This document shows, piece by piece, positions 47,799 through 60,055 of a DNA stretch of 64,000 nt. How positions within the stretch are numbered: position 1 is the first letter of the stretch; every line of letters begins with the position of its first letter. The DNA comes from Glaciihabitans arcticus (GTDB lineage: Bacteria; Actinomycetota; Actinomycetes; Actinomycetales; Microbacteriaceae). The stretch lies in the NCBI RefSeq assembly GCF_004310685.1, contig NZ_SISG01000001.1, forward strand, positions 248,001 through 312,000, written 5' to 3'. A program made the translations under genes and the position numbers. The notes under the pieces were generated by a model. The model saw only the letters and a list, made by a program, of their open reading frames with translations, ran no database searches and had not been told where the DNA came from.

Positions 47799-48563
47799 GT
47801 GGCTCGATCGACGACTCTGACCGCAGCGTTAGTGGCGCTGCTGGCGCTCACGGCGTGCACCTCTCCGCCGCCCGCCCCCGCCGAGACACCCGAGCGGGCA
47901 GTCTCGGCGCCGGAGCCCGTCGTGGTGCCGGTTGGCGAGGTGGCCCGCGGCGAGCTGGTCTCGCCGGACGGCTCCACGTCCGGTTCGATCACGGTGAACT
48001 TCGACGGCGACGGGTACTTCGCTCGTCTCGAGGACTACGAGACGACGTATACGGGCGCCCTGAGTCTCGGATTCACCGACGAGCTCCTCGCCCCCGGTGA
48101 CTGCGCCTACGAGAAGTACCAGACGGCCTTCGCCCTGGGCAGCCCCTGGCCGGACGGCGAAATGAGGCTGGAGTACGCCGACCCGAGCTTCTTCGACACC
48201 GCCGTGGTGATCTACTACCCGACCGGCTCACCCATCGCCGGCGAGTGCTGGGAGAAGGGTGCCGCCTGGGCCGAGCTCGAGTGGGACCTACCCGACGAGC
48301 GGCCGTGGCTCACCGTGACGGATGGCGGCGTTCTCGAGGGAGCGCAGGGCGAGGTAGCCCTCACCGGGTCGGGGGAGCCGCTGAGTTACTGGACCGCCAC
48401 GGGCGACCAGCTCAGCCAGATCGCTCAGCGCTTCGGCATCACCGTCGCGGATCTCGTCTACCTCAACCCGGGCCGCAGATTGTCGCTCGACCCGACGATG
48501 GCCTACGCCGAGGAGACGCTGAACCTGTCGAAGGACGCGCGCCGCGACATCCCGCAGCAGTAG
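47799..48563 (+). CDS. Hypothetical lipoprotein with C-terminal LysM-like segment
   Basis: A 254-residue protein. Lipoprotein signal (ALVALLALTACTS), Pro/Glu linker, then an unrecognised beta-rich domain of about 150 residues with two Cys residues that may form a disulfide (APGDCAYEK, IAGECWEKG). The tail YWTATGDQLSQIAQRFGITV then ADLVYLNPGR is LysM-like, which would tie it to peptidoglycan. GTG start after a GGGGGC ribosome-binding region. It shares the tail motif with the next gene. Confidence 0.75.
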   Translation: MARSTTLTAALVALLALTACTSPPPAPAETPERAVSAPEPVVVPVGEVARGELVSPDGSTSGSITVNFDGDGYFARLEDYETTYTGALSLGFTDELLAPGDCAYEKYQTAFALGSPWPDGEMRLEYADPSFFDTAVVIYYPTGSPIAGECWEKGAAWAELEWDLPDERPWLTVTDGGVLEGAQGEVALTGSGEPLSYWTATGDQLSQIAQRFGITVADLVYLNPGRRLSLDPTMAYAEETLNLSKDARRDIPQQ

Positions 48564-48572
48564 CATTTCGGC

Positions 48573-48890
48573 ATGATCCGCTCGATGACCGTGCTGCTGG
48601 TTCTGCTCGCGCTTGCGGGCTGCGCCGCGGCGGACGAGCCGGCGCCGGTGCAACCGGAGGTCGCCGCGTCCGCGGCTGCGAAGGTCGCCGACTCGGGCGT
48701 GGCCGATGCAGCCACCGGCGCGGTCGACTACGAGAACGGTTCGCCGCTGAACTACACGAGCGCGGCGGGCGACCACGTCGATGCGATCGCCGAGCGATTC
48801 GGCATGACGGTCGCCGAACTCGAGCAACTCAATCCGACCCTGGATTCCCGCGAGCTGGTCGAGTCCGGGACCGTCATCCTGCTTCGATAG
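48573..48890 (+). CDS. Small LysM lipoprotein
   Basis: A 105-residue lipoprotein: signal VLLVLLALAGCAAAD, Ala/Val-rich linker, and one LysM-like domain (YTSAAGDHVDAIAERFGMTV then AELEQLNPTLDS). It resembles the last 60 residues of the upstream gene, so the pair probably arose by partial duplication. TAGCAT (48561-48566), which includes the stop codon of that gene, ends six bases before the ATG. The stop abuts the convergent DUF937 stop with no gap. Confidence 0.78.
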   Translation: MIRSMTVLLVLLALAGCAAADEPAPVQPEVAASAAAKVADSGVADAATGAVDYENGSPLNYTSAAGDHVDAIAERFGMTVAELEQLNPTLDSRELVESGTVILLR

Positions 48891-49436
48891 CTATTTCTTG
48901 CCGCCGCCGAGCAGGCCGCCAAGGAGACCACCCAGCATGTCCTGGCCCTGCTTGCTGCCGACGAGCCCGCCGAGCAGGTCGCCGATGCCGCCACCACCGG
49001 ACTCCTTCTTCGCGGCGGGCGTGGCGGGCGCGGCGGCTTCTTCCTTCTTGTTGAAGAACTGCGAGGCGAGCCAGGCGAGAACGATCGGGGCGAGGATCGG
49101 CAGGAGCTTGGAGATGAGCGACTCGTCGGCTTTCTCGCTCTTCGCGGCGACGGCCGTGACGACCTCGCGCTTCTTCGCGCCGAAGACATTGTTGACGATC
49201 TTCTCGCCGTCGGCCTCGTCGACGTCCGCGACGCTGACCGAGCGGCCCGAGTGCTTGCCGAGGGCCTTCTCGAGCGACTTCGCTCCGGCCTCGTCCGTCG
49301 AGTTGGCTGCCATACCCCCGACGAGGGCGGGGAGAATCTGCTTCACTGCAGATTCCGCAGTGGCTTCGTCGACTCCGAGCTTCTTCGCGATGTCACCGAC
49401 GGGGATGGTGGCCAGTAGGCCGTCAAGATCAGACAT
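48891..49436 (-). CDS. DUF937 domain protein
   Basis: A 181-residue protein. The DUF937 helical domain covers about residues 1-90 (IAKKLGVDEATAESAVKQIL, PALVGGMAANSTDEAGAKSL). One hydrophobic helix (LLPILAPIVLAWLASQFF) and a Gly/Leu-rich tail (GGLLGGLLGGGKK) follow. ATG at 49436 with GGAGCCC upstream is chosen over a longer start at 49487. Family function unknown; oligomeric or membrane association is possible. Confidence 0.82.
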   Translation of the reverse strand: MSDLDGLLATIPVGDIAKKLGVDEATAESAVKQILPALVGGMAANSTDEAGAKSLEKALGKHSGRSVSVADVDEADGEKIVNNVFGAKKREVVTAVAAKSEKADESLISKLLPILAPIVLAWLASQFFNKKEEAAAPATPAAKKESGGGGIGDLLGGLVGSKQGQDMLGGLLGGLLGGGKK

Positions 49437-49532
49437 GATGGGCTCCTTGCAACGAGGGGTGCGCGAGTCGCAACCCGTAACGCTCACGATAGCAATTGGG
49501 TTTCTGGGCGCTACGGGTAGTACGGTGGGCTT

Positions 49533-49616
49533 GTGACCACCCTTCGTATCGCAGACGCACGCCGCTCCTCGCGCGTGCGCCCTTCGCGACGTCGTGGCAC
49601 GAGCGAGCGATCCTAG
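49533..49616 (+). CDS. Arginine-rich leader peptide upstream of argC
   Basis: A 27-codon frame starting with GTG at 49533 and ending TAG at 49614-49616, 89 bp before argC. Nine of 27 residues are Arg (positions 5, 10, 11, 14, 16, 19, 20, 21, 26), including an Arg triplet. TACGGT (49521-49526) ends six bases before the GTG, so it would be the first thing translated on the arg operon mRNA. It has the make-up of an attenuator peptide that senses charged tRNA-Arg by ribosome stalling. No homology is claimed. Confidence 0.7.
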   Translation: MTTLRIADARRSSRVRPSRRRGTSERS

Positions 49617-49654
49617 GCGTCGGTTCGTGATCGGTGTGGCCCCTGGCCCCGATC
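49608..49654 (+). promoter_or_regulatory. Alternative RNA pairings in the arg leader
   Basis: GATCGG (49629-49634) can pair with CCGATC (49649-49654), extended by GGCC/GGCC inside, to give a hairpin just before argC. The same GATCG can instead pair with CGATC (49608-49612) in the last codons of the leader peptide. Such mutually exclusive pairing is what attenuation needs. No T-run follows the hairpin, so the mode (termination or blocked translation) is open. Confidence 0.45.
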
Positions 49655-49705
49655 GAGCGCCCGTCGCCGCCTTTCCCCTCGTCCTCCTCGATTTAAGGTA
49701 GAGCC

Positions 49706-50752
49706 ATGCCTCTTTCCGTTGCTGTTGCCGGCGCCAGTGGGTACGCCGGAGGTGAGCTTCTCCGGTTGCTCGCCGACCATCCCGACTTCGTCGTCACGAC
49801 CGTCACCGCGTTCTCGAACGCGGGCCAGCCGCTCATCGCCGCGCAGCCGCACCTGCGCTCGCTCGCGCATCTGACGCTCGTCGACACCACCCCCGAGAAC
49901 CTCGCCGGACACGACGTGGTCTTCCTCGCCCTCCCGCACGGCAAGTCGGGTGCGATCACCGCGCAGCTGCCCGAGGGCACGCTCGTGATCGACTGCGGCG
50001 CCGACCACCGCCTGACGAGCGAGCAGGACTGGGCCGACTTCTACGGCGGCGACTTTTTCGGGGCCTGGACCTACGGCCTGCCCGAGCTGGTTCACGCCGA
50101 CGGTTCGAAGCAGCGGGATGAGCTCGTCGGCGCTACCCGCATCGCGGTTCCGGGATGCAACGTGACCGCGATCACGCTGGGTCTCGCCCCTGGCATCCAG
50201 TCCGGTCTGCTCGAGCCCACGGACATCGTCGCCGTGCTCGCCGTGGGACCGTCGGGAGCCGGCAAGGCGCTCAAACCTGAACTGCTCGCGTCCGAGCTGA
50301 TGGGTTCGGCCTCGGCCTACGGCGTCGGGGGAGTGCACCGTCACACCCCCGAGATCCGGCAGAATCTGGCCGTCGCGGGTGGTGTCGGTGTGACCGTCTC
50401 GTTCACGCCGGTTCTGGTGCCGATGTCCCGGGGCATCCTCGCCACCAGTACCGCGAAGCTCGCCCCGGGCGCGACCGCCGCGAGCGTGCGGGCCGCATTC
50501 GAGAACGCCTACGCCGACGAGCCGTTCGTCCACCTGCTGCCGGCCGGCCAGTTCCCGCGCACTGCGGACACCGTGGGCGCCAACGTCGCCCTCATCGGTC
50601 TCGCCGTTGACGAGGCCGCCGGCCGCGTCGTCACGATCACCGCCATCGACAACCTGGTGAAGGGCACGGCCGGAGCCGCCGTGCAGTCCGCCAACCTCGC
50701 CCTCGGCCTCGCCGAGTCTGCGGGCCTCAGCGTCAACGGAGTTGCACCATGA
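49706..50752 (+). CDS. argC: N-acetyl-gamma-glutamyl-phosphate reductase
   Basis: NADPH-dependent third step of arginine synthesis. The 348-residue protein has the nucleotide-binding start [18 protein letters not shown], the [13 protein letters not shown] segment and the catalytic Cys in [17 protein letters not shown]. First gene of the arg operon; argJ overlaps by four bases. Its leader carries an Arg-rich peptide (49533). Confidence 0.96.
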   Translation: MPLSVAVAGASGYAGGELLRLLADHPDFVVTTVTAFSNAGQPLIAAQPHLRSLAHLTLVDTTPENLAGHDVVFLALPHGKSGAITAQLPEGTLVIDCGADHRLTSEQDWADFYGGDFFGAWTYGLPELVHADGSKQRDELVGATRIAVPGCNVTAITLGLAPGIQSGLLEPTDIVAVLAVGPSGAGKALKPELLASELMGSASAYGVGGVHRHTPEIRQNLAVAGGVGVTVSFTPVLVPMSRGILATSTAKLAPGATAASVRAAFENAYADEPFVHLLPAGQFPRTADTVGANVALIGLAVDEAAGRVVTITAIDNLVKGTAGAAVQSANLALGLAESAGLSVNGVAP

Positions 50753-51906
50753 GCGTCACCCACGCGGCCGGATTCGCCGCCTCAGGAGTCGTCGCCGGCC
50801 TCAAGTCGACCGGCAAACGGGACCTCGCCCTGGTGCAGAACCTCGGCCCGCGCAAGGCCGCGGCCGCCGTCTTCACGAGCAACCGCGCGAAGGCCAACCC
50901 CATCCTCTGGTCAGAGGTCGTTCTCGGCGACGGGATCGTCGAGGCGGTCGTGCTGAACTCCGGGGGAGCCAACTGCTTCACCGGCAGTTTTGGCTTTCAG
51001 ACCTCGCACCTCACCGCGGAGCGGGTCGGCGAGAAGCTCGGGGTCAGCGCGGGCGATGTCGTCGTCTGCTCGACCGGCCTCATCGGGGTCGGCGGGCAGG
51101 ACTTCCGCGACAAGGTTCTCGCCGGTGTCGACTCGGCCGCGTCGGTGCTGACGAACACCGGTGGTGAGGATGCCGCTCACGCCATCATGACCACCGACTC
51201 GGTGCCGAAACTCGGCGTCGTCGAGGGCGACGGGTGGTCGATCGGCGGCATGGCGAAGGGTGCGGGTATGCTCGCCCCCGGACTCGCCACCATGCTCGTG
51301 GTGCTCACGACCGATGCGGACGTCGACGCCCCGGGTCTCGACGGGGCGCTCCGCGCCGCCACGCGCGCAACCTTCGACCGCCTCGACTCCGACGGCTGTA
51401 TGTCGACGAACGACCAGGTGACGCTGCTGGCGAGTGGGGCATCCGGAATCACACCGAGTGCCGAGGACTTCACGGCCGCCGTGACCGCCCTGTGCGCGGA
51501 TCTCGCCCGCCAGCTGCAGGCCGACGCCGAGGGCGCGAGCCACAACATCGCCATCGAGACAATCCACGCCGCGACCGAGGACGACGCCGTCGAGGTGGGC
51601 CGTTCGGTCGCCCGCAGCAACTTGTTCAAGGCGGCGGTGTTCGGCAACGATCCCAACTGGGGACGCATCCTCGCCGCGGTGGGAACCACCGGCGCCGAGT
51701 TCGACCCCTACGCGATCGACGTCACCATCAACGGTGTGCGGGTGTGCGCGTCGGGCGAGCCTGACCGGCCCGCCGAAGACGTGGACCTCACGCCACGCGA
51801 CGTGCACGTGCTCATCGACCTCAAGGTCGGCGATGCAACGGCCACGATCCTCACCAACGATCTCACGCACGACTACGTGCACGAGAACAGCGCCTACTCC
51901 AGCTGA
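50749..51906 (+). CDS. argJ: Bifunctional ornithine/glutamate N-acetyltransferase
   Basis: Recycles the acetyl group between N-acetylornithine and glutamate. The 385-residue precursor self-cleaves before the Thr in [20 protein letters not shown], giving two subunits. Other landmarks are [20 protein letters not shown] (oxyanion region) and [15 protein letters not shown]. The usual Asn of APNMATML is Gly here, which occurs next to rather than in the catalytic pair. Confidence 0.95.
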   Translation: MSVTHAAGFAASGVVAGLKSTGKRDLALVQNLGPRKAAAAVFTSNRAKANPILWSEVVLGDGIVEAVVLNSGGANCFTGSFGFQTSHLTAERVGEKLGVSAGDVVVCSTGLIGVGGQDFRDKVLAGVDSAASVLTNTGGEDAAHAIMTTDSVPKLGVVEGDGWSIGGMAKGAGMLAPGLATMLVVLTTDADVDAPGLDGALRAATRATFDRLDSDGCMSTNDQVTLLASGASGITPSAEDFTAAVTALCADLARQLQADAEGASHNIAIETIHAATEDDAVEVGRSVARSNLFKAAVFGNDPNWGRILAAVGTTGAEFDPYAIDVTINGVRVCASGEPDRPAEDVDLTPRDVHVLIDLKVGDATATILTNDLTHDYVHENSAYSS

Positions 51907-52790
51907 TGGGTGTCTTTCGGGAAGCCCAGGAGCTCGACGTGCCGGTGAAGACCGCGGTGCTCATCGAGTCGCTGCCGTGGCTCAAGCGTTTCCACGGCCA
52001 GATCGTGGTGATCAAGTTCGGCGGCAACGCGATGGTGAGCGACGAACTCAAGCGCGCGTTCGCTGAGGACATCGCCTACCTCAACCTCGTCGGGGTCAAG
52101 CCCGTAGTGGTTCACGGCGGAGGACCCCAGATCTCGGCACGTCTCGCCGAGCTCGGCATAGAGAGCGAGTTCGTCGGGGGCTACCGGGTGACGACCCCCG
52201 AGGTCATGGCCGTCGCGAAGCAGGTGCTGAGCGAGCAGATCAGCGTTGATCTCAAGGACCTCATCGAGGAGCACGGCGACCTCGCCGCAGTGCTCGAGGA
52301 GGGCACCTTCACCGGCGTCAAGCGCGGTGTGGTGGTGGGCGGCGAGTTCGTCGACATCGGCCGCGTCGGCGACGTGGTCGCGGTCGACCCGAGCGCCATC
52401 CTCGACGTGATCGCCTCCGGCCGCACCCCGGTCATCTCCTCTGTCGCCCATGACGCCGAGGGTGAACCGCTCAACGTCAACGCCGATGCGGCCGCGTCCG
52501 CGCTCGCCGTGTCGCTGGGTGCCGCCAAGCTCATCGTGCTCACGGACGTCGCCGGCCTCTATCGCGACTGGCCCAACCGCGAATCGCTCATCTCGATCAT
52601 CGATACGGTCGAGCTCACCGAGCTCATCCCGAGCCTCGAATCGGGCATGATCCCGAAGATGACGGCCTGCCTCGAGGCAGTGAACGGGGGAGTGGCGAAG
52701 GCCGCGATCATCGACGGACGCACCCCGCACTCGATCCTGCTCGAGATCTTCACCCATAGCGGCATCGGCACGGAGGTAGTACCCGCATGA
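51906..52790 (+). CDS. argB: Acetylglutamate kinase
   Basis: Phosphorylates N-acetylglutamate. The 294-residue amino-acid kinase shows VVIKFGGNAMVSDELKRAFA, VVVHGGGPQISARLAELGIE, PVISSVAHDAEGEPLNVNAD and SGMIPKMTACLEAVNGGV. The N-terminal helix (residues 1-25) is the one that makes arginine-sensitive hexamers, so feedback inhibition is likely. Start overlaps the argJ stop (TGATG). Confidence 0.96.
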   Translation: MGVFREAQELDVPVKTAVLIESLPWLKRFHGQIVVIKFGGNAMVSDELKRAFAEDIAYLNLVGVKPVVVHGGGPQISARLAELGIESEFVGGYRVTTPEVMAVAKQVLSEQISVDLKDLIEEHGDLAAVLEEGTFTGVKRGVVVGGEFVDIGRVGDVVAVDPSAILDVIASGRTPVISSVAHDAEGEPLNVNADAAASALAVSLGAAKLIVLTDVAGLYRDWPNRESLISIIDTVELTELIPSLESGMIPKMTACLEAVNGGVAKAAIIDGRTPHSILLEIFTHSGIGTEVVPA

Positions 52791-53950
52791 CCTGGCGCAA
52801 CGATTTCAGCACGGCCATGATGGGCTCCGCCCCGTCACCGCTCACCCTGCTCGAGCGAGGCGAGGGCGCCTACGTGTGGGACGTCGACGGCAAGCGCTAC
52901 CTGGACTTCCTCGCAGGCATCGCGGTGAACTCGCTCGGCCACGCGCATCCTGCGCTCGTCGAGGCGGTCACCCGCCAGATCTCGACACTCGCGCATGTCT
53001 CCAACTACTTCGCGACCGAGCCGCAGATCGCGCTCGCCCAGAACCTGCGCCGCATCAGCGGTGCGGGGGAGCGCGGTCGCGTCTTCTTCGGCAACTCGGG
53101 TGCGGAGGCGATCGAGGCGGCCATCAAGCTCGCGCGCCGCAACGGCCAGCACAAGACGATCGTCGCGCTCACCAACTCGTTCCACGGCCGCACCATGGGG
53201 TCCGTCTCACTCACCGGCAAGCCCGCGCTGCGTGAGGCATTTATGCCCCTGCTGCCGGGAGTCGACCACATCGACTCGACCATCGAAGCGCTCGAGGCGG
53301 TGAACTGGGCGGATGTCTCGGCTCTCGTTCTCGAACCGATCAAGGGCGAGGCCGGCGTCGTCGAGCTGCCGGCGGGTTTCCTGAAGCGAGCCCGCCAACT
53401 CACCGCGGAGCACGGCGCCCTGCTCATCCTCGATGAGATCCAGACCGGCATCGGACGCACGGGCTCCTGGTTCGCGTTCCAGCAGCACGACATCGTGCCC
53501 GACGCGATCGCGGTTGCCAAGGGACTGGCGGGAGGCGTGCCGATCGGTGCCCTCGTGACGTTCGGCGACGCGTCGGACCTGTTCGAGCTCGGCCAGCACG
53601 GCAGCACCTTCGGCGGCAATCCGCTCGCGACAGCGGCGGGCAACGCGGTCATCGAGGAGATCGAGCGCGCGGGCCTCGTCGAGAACGCAAAGGTGCGGGG
53701 CGAGCAGTTGCGCGCTGCTCTCACCGGTCTCCCGCTCGTCGCCGAGGTGCGCGGTTCCGGCCTGCTCATCGGCGTCGGGCTCAGCGAACCCGTCGCGCAG
53801 CGCGTGAGCGCCGCCGCCCTCGAGCTCGGCCTGATCGTCAACGCCGCCAACGACACGAGCATCCGCCTCGCACCACCCCTGATCATCGGCGACGCCGAGA
53901 TCGCCGAGTTCATCACACTGTTCACCCAGGCACTGGAGGCCTCCGCATGA
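52787..53950 (+). CDS. argD: Acetylornithine aminotransferase
   Basis: PLP-dependent transaminase of 387 residues. KRYLDFLAGIAVNSLGHAHP, FFGNSGAEAIEAAIKLAR, LDEIQTGIGRTGSWFAF and the PLP lysine in IAVAKGLAGGVPIGAL are present. ATGA overlaps on both sides. Confidence 0.96.
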   Translation: MTWRNDFSTAMMGSAPSPLTLLERGEGAYVWDVDGKRYLDFLAGIAVNSLGHAHPALVEAVTRQISTLAHVSNYFATEPQIALAQNLRRISGAGERGRVFFGNSGAEAIEAAIKLARRNGQHKTIVALTNSFHGRTMGSVSLTGKPALREAFMPLLPGVDHIDSTIEALEAVNWADVSALVLEPIKGEAGVVELPAGFLKRARQLTAEHGALLILDEIQTGIGRTGSWFAFQQHDIVPDAIAVAKGLAGGVPIGALVTFGDASDLFELGQHGSTFGGNPLATAAGNAVIEEIERAGLVENAKVRGEQLRAALTGLPLVAEVRGSGLLIGVGLSEPVAQRVSAAALELGLIVNAANDTSIRLAPPLIIGDAEIAEFITLFTQALEASA

Positions 53951-54870
53951 CCCGCCACTTCCTTCGCGACGACGATCTGACCCAGTCCGAGCAGACAGCG
54001 ATCCTCGACCTCGCCGAACAGCTGAAGAAGGATCGCTACGCAACCAAGCCGCTCGCCGGCCCGCAGACGGTCGCCGTGATCTTCGACAAGTCCTCGACCC
54101 GCACGCGTGTCTCCTTCGCCGTGGGCGTCGCCGACCTCGGCGGCTCACCGCTCATCATCTCGACGGCCAGCAGCCAGCTCGGCGGCAAGGAGACCCCCTC
54201 CGACACCGCGCGTGTGCTCGAGCGCATGGTGTCGATGATCGTTTGGCGCACTTACGGCCAGGCCGGCCTCGAGGAGATGGCTGCGGGCACCACCGTCCCC
54301 GTCATCAACGCGCTCAGCGACGACTTCCACCCGTGCCAGCTGCTCGCCGACCTGCTCACCATCCGCGAACACCGTGGTGAGCTCAAGGGTCTCACCGTGA
54401 CCTTCCTCGGCGACGGCCGTTCCAACATGGGACAGTCGTACCTGCTCGCGTGCGCCGTCGCGGGCATGCACGTGCGCGTCGCCAGCCCGGCCGACTATAC
54501 GCCGGATGACGCGGTCGTCGCGGATGCGGACGCTGTGGCATCCGAAACCGGCGGATCGGTCACGCTCTACACCGACCCGGTCGAAGCAGTTGCGGGCGTG
54601 GACGTCGTGGTCACCGACACCTGGGTGTCTATGGGCAAGGAGGACGAGAAGGCCGCACGCATCGCCACCTTCGGTGCGTACCAGGTGAACGCCGAGCTGA
54701 TGGCGCTCGCGAAGCCCGATGCGCTCTTCCTGCACTGCCTGCCCGCCGACCGCGGCTTCGAGGTCTCCGCCGACGTCATCGACGGACCGCAGAGCGTCAT
54801 CTGGGATGAGGCGGAGAACCGCCAGCACGCCCAGAAGGCGCTGATGGTCTGGCTGCTGGAGCAGGATTGA
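53947..54870 (+). CDS. argF: Ornithine carbamoyltransferase
   Basis: Makes citrulline from ornithine and carbamoyl phosphate. The 307-residue protein has the carbamoyl-phosphate motif FDKSSTRTRVSFAVGVADLG, the DFHPCQLLADLLT segment, and LHCLPADRGFEVS for ornithine binding. In many actinobacteria argR follows directly; here the next gene, overlapping by four bases, encodes a membrane protein instead. Confidence 0.96.
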   Translation: MTRHFLRDDDLTQSEQTAILDLAEQLKKDRYATKPLAGPQTVAVIFDKSSTRTRVSFAVGVADLGGSPLIISTASSQLGGKETPSDTARVLERMVSMIVWRTYGQAGLEEMAAGTTVPVINALSDDFHPCQLLADLLTIREHRGELKGLTVTFLGDGRSNMGQSYLLACAVAGMHVRVASPADYTPDDAVVADADAVASETGGSVTLYTDPVEAVAGVDVVVTDTWVSMGKEDEKAARIATFGAYQVNAELMALAKPDALFLHCLPADRGFEVSADVIDGPQSVIWDEAENRQHAQKALMVWLLEQD

Positions 54871-56236
54871 CGACGGCTGAGGCCGTTGCGGAGGCCAGCT
54901 GGCGCGTCTCGGTGAAGCGTCGGCTGCGCGCCTACGGGTCTCCGGGCACGAGTCGCATCATCGGCATCGACATCGCGCGTGGTCTCGCCGTGCTCGGCAT
55001 GTTCGCCGCGCACATCGGCATCACGGAGAACTTCGACTGGGGCACGCCCTCGACCTGGCTCGACGTGGTCAACGGTCGATCGTCCATCCTCTTCGCGGTC
55101 CTCGCCGGGGTCTCGATCGCCCTCATCTCGGGCCGCCGGGTTCCGCTCGAGGGTGTGCCGCTGCTGCAGGCGCGTACCCGCATCTTCACGCGTGCAGTGC
55201 TCATTTTCGCGATTGGCGGGGTGCTCGAGTTCCTCGGCACGGGCGTCGCTGTGATCCTGCCGATGTACGCGCTGCTGTTCGTGCTCTCGCTGCCCTTCCT
55301 GCGCTGGAAGCCGTGGATGCTGTTCACCCTCGCCGGTGTTCTCGCACTGGTCATGCCCTTCCTGCAACTCGTGCTCACGCTGGTCACGAGCACCTCCTAC
55401 ACGTCGAGCGCATTCATCACCCTGCTCGTCTCCGGCACCTACCCGGGCATGATCTGGATCGTGTTCCTGCTCACCGGTCTGGGCGTCGGGCGTCTCGACC
55501 TCGCGGCGAAGCGCACGCGCCTGGTGCTGCTGGGCACCGGCCTGGTGCTCGCCATCGTCGGCTACGGCATTGGCGCCCTCGGTGACGCACTCTCGCCCGA
55601 GCCGCCCGGCAGTTCATCCTCGTCGAGTTCCTCCTCGTCTGGCGAGATCGAGGAGGGCGTACCCGCGAAAGACCTCGACCTCGACGGCCTCGTCTGTGAC
55701 GACTATGGCGACGGGTTCATCTCCTGCTACCCGCCCGACTTCTCCGGCCCGATCGACGAAGGAGTCACCGCACCCGAAGACGAGTACGGCATCGAGTCGC
55801 TGGGTGGCGCGCTCGGCGGCCTGCTCAGCGCCCGACCGCACTCCGGCACCACGACCGAGGTCATGGGCTCTACCGGGTTCGCCCTGTGTGTCATCGTCCT
55901 CTGCCTCTTTGCCGCGGGATGGCGCGGCTCCCGCTGGGCCCTCTACCCGATCGCCGCTACCGGCTCGATGGCGCTCACCGCCTACTCGGTGCACGTGTTC
56001 GCCATCTCCTTCCTCGGCGAGGCCGCTTGGGAGAACAACACGACCCTCGGGTGGTTCATCGCCGGGGCACTCGTGTTGTGCTCCGCGTGGGCCGTGTGCT
56101 TTGGCCGCGGACCGCTCGAGCGCCTGCTCTCGGACGTGTCGCGCCAGGCGGCGAGCTTCGCGGAGCCGCGCGACGAGGCATCCGGTACCCCTTCGCTAGA
56201 ATCACAACCACAACACTCGTTTGGAGAATCACAGAA

Positions 56237-56240
<4 letters not shown>
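54867..56240 (+). CDS. DUF418/acyltransferase-like membrane protein inside the arg operon
   Basis: A 457-residue protein with about ten membrane helices in two blocks. [20 protein letters not shown] near residue 32 and the C-terminal [17 protein letters not shown] resemble DUF418/HGSNAT-type proteins. The blocks are separated by a long hydrophilic region with ten consecutive serines (codons at 55611-55640) and [16 protein letters not shown]. Start is a TTG overlapping the argF stop (TTGA). Its stop overlaps the argG ATG. It occupies the usual argR position. Role in arginine metabolism unknown. Confidence 0.8.
56197..56202 (+). promoter_or_regulatory. Possible internal -10 before argG
   Basis: TAGAAT lies 35 bp upstream of the argG ATG within the end of the membrane-protein gene. 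It could give argGH expression independent of the argC leader. No convincing -35 was identified. Confidence 0.3.
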
Positions 56241-58997
<2,757 letters not shown>

Positions 58998-58999
58998 CG

Positions 59000-59596
59000 A
59001 TGGGTTTCGATCGCGCGCTCCTGCGGAGGTCGCCGCTCGAGGTTGCGCCCGCGCTGCTGGGGGCCATCCTCTCGGTCGGCGACGTGGCGCTGCGCATCAC
59101 CGAGGTCGAGGCCTATCTCGGCGTCGGGGAAGACCCGGGCTCACACTCGTTCCGTGGTCGAACGAAGCGCAACTCGGTGATGTTCGGCGATGCCGGGCAC
59201 CTCTACGTGTACTTCACTTACGGCATGCACACCTGCGCGAACGTGGTGTGCTCGCCGCTGGGGGAGTCGGGTGGGGTGCTGATCCGTGCCGGCGAGATCG
59301 TCGAGGGTATCGACCTCACGCGGGAACGCCGCACCACCTCTCGTCGTGACACGGATCTCGCGCAAGGCCCGGCCCGGTTGACCGTCGCACTGGGTATCGC
59401 CATGAGTGACGACGGCGCCGATCTCGAGACGAGTCGCATACGGCTGGATGTCGCGGCGCCCCTATCGCCGTCCCTCATCTCGACCGGCCCGCGCACCGGC
59501 GTCTCGGGCGCGGGCGGGGGAGCGGACTACCCCTGGCGCTTCTGGATCACCGGGGATCCCACCGTCTCGCGGTACAAGGCCTCGATCCGTCCTTGA
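59000..59596 (+). CDS. DNA-3-methyladenine glycosylase (alkyladenine/AAG family)
   Basis: Excises alkylated purines such as 3-methyladenine. The 198-residue protein has the AAG fold markers ITEVEAYLGVGEDPGSHSFR (catalytic Glu and damage-binding residues), TKRNSVMFGDAGHLYVYFTY, GVLIRAGEI and LAQGPARLTVALGI. ATG at 59000 lies two bases after the small membrane-protein stop. Its position at the end of the arg operon appears to be transcriptional convenience. Confidence 0.9.
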   Translation: MGFDRALLRRSPLEVAPALLGAILSVGDVALRITEVEAYLGVGEDPGSHSFRGRTKRNSVMFGDAGHLYVYFTYGMHTCANVVCSPLGESGGVLIRAGEIVEGIDLTRERRTTSRRDTDLAQGPARLTVALGIAMSDDGADLETSRIRLDVAAPLSPSLISTGPRTGVSGAGGGADYPWRFWITGDPTVSRYKASIRP

Positions 59597-59628
59597 CCGA
59601 TGTCGGCGGACGGGTGCATTCTCGATGT

Positions 59629-59973
59629 ATGGCACACGTGGAGCATTTCGAGATTCCGACCGACGACATCAAGCGCGCGCAGGCGTTCTACAAAGAGGTT
59701 CTGGGGTTCGACTACGAACCCTGGGGTGACGACATGGGCGTCATCCGCCAGCCCGAGGGCAAGGGAATCAACGGGGACCTGCACGAGCGCGGCGCGACCC
59801 CGCACCCGACCGTGGTGTTCACTGTCGACAACATCGAGGAGACGGTTGCCGCAGCCGTCGCCAACGGCGGCTCGCAGTTGGGCGAGATCCAGGCCCTGAC
59901 CGAGACCTCCCGCTGGGTCTACATCAAGGACAGCGAGGGCAACATCGTCGGGCTCTACGACGACACCGAGTAA
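59629..59973 (+). CDS. VOC (glyoxalase/dioxygenase-fold) family protein
   Basis: A 114-residue vicinal-oxygen-chelate protein with two beta-alpha-beta-beta-beta units: HVEHFEIPTDDIKRAQAFYK, GFDYEPWGDDMG, HPTVVFTVDNIEETVAAAVA and YIKDSEGNIVGLYDDTE. The metal-site pattern (His near the start, Glu near the end) is partly kept. ATG 59629 is chosen because CATTCT (59617-59622) ends six bases upstream and the protein then starts at its first strand. Substrate unknown. Confidence 0.82.
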   Translation: MAHVEHFEIPTDDIKRAQAFYKEVLGFDYEPWGDDMGVIRQPEGKGINGDLHERGATPHPTVVFTVDNIEETVAAAVANGGSQLGEIQALTETSRWVYIKDSEGNIVGLYDDTE

Positions 59974-60055
59974 CCGCGAGTTGCCCACTTCTGCTGCCTC
60001 ATCGGGGCGGGAGGCGACGTTGCCGGGCAACTCGGGCGCAGCACATCGACCGCAG

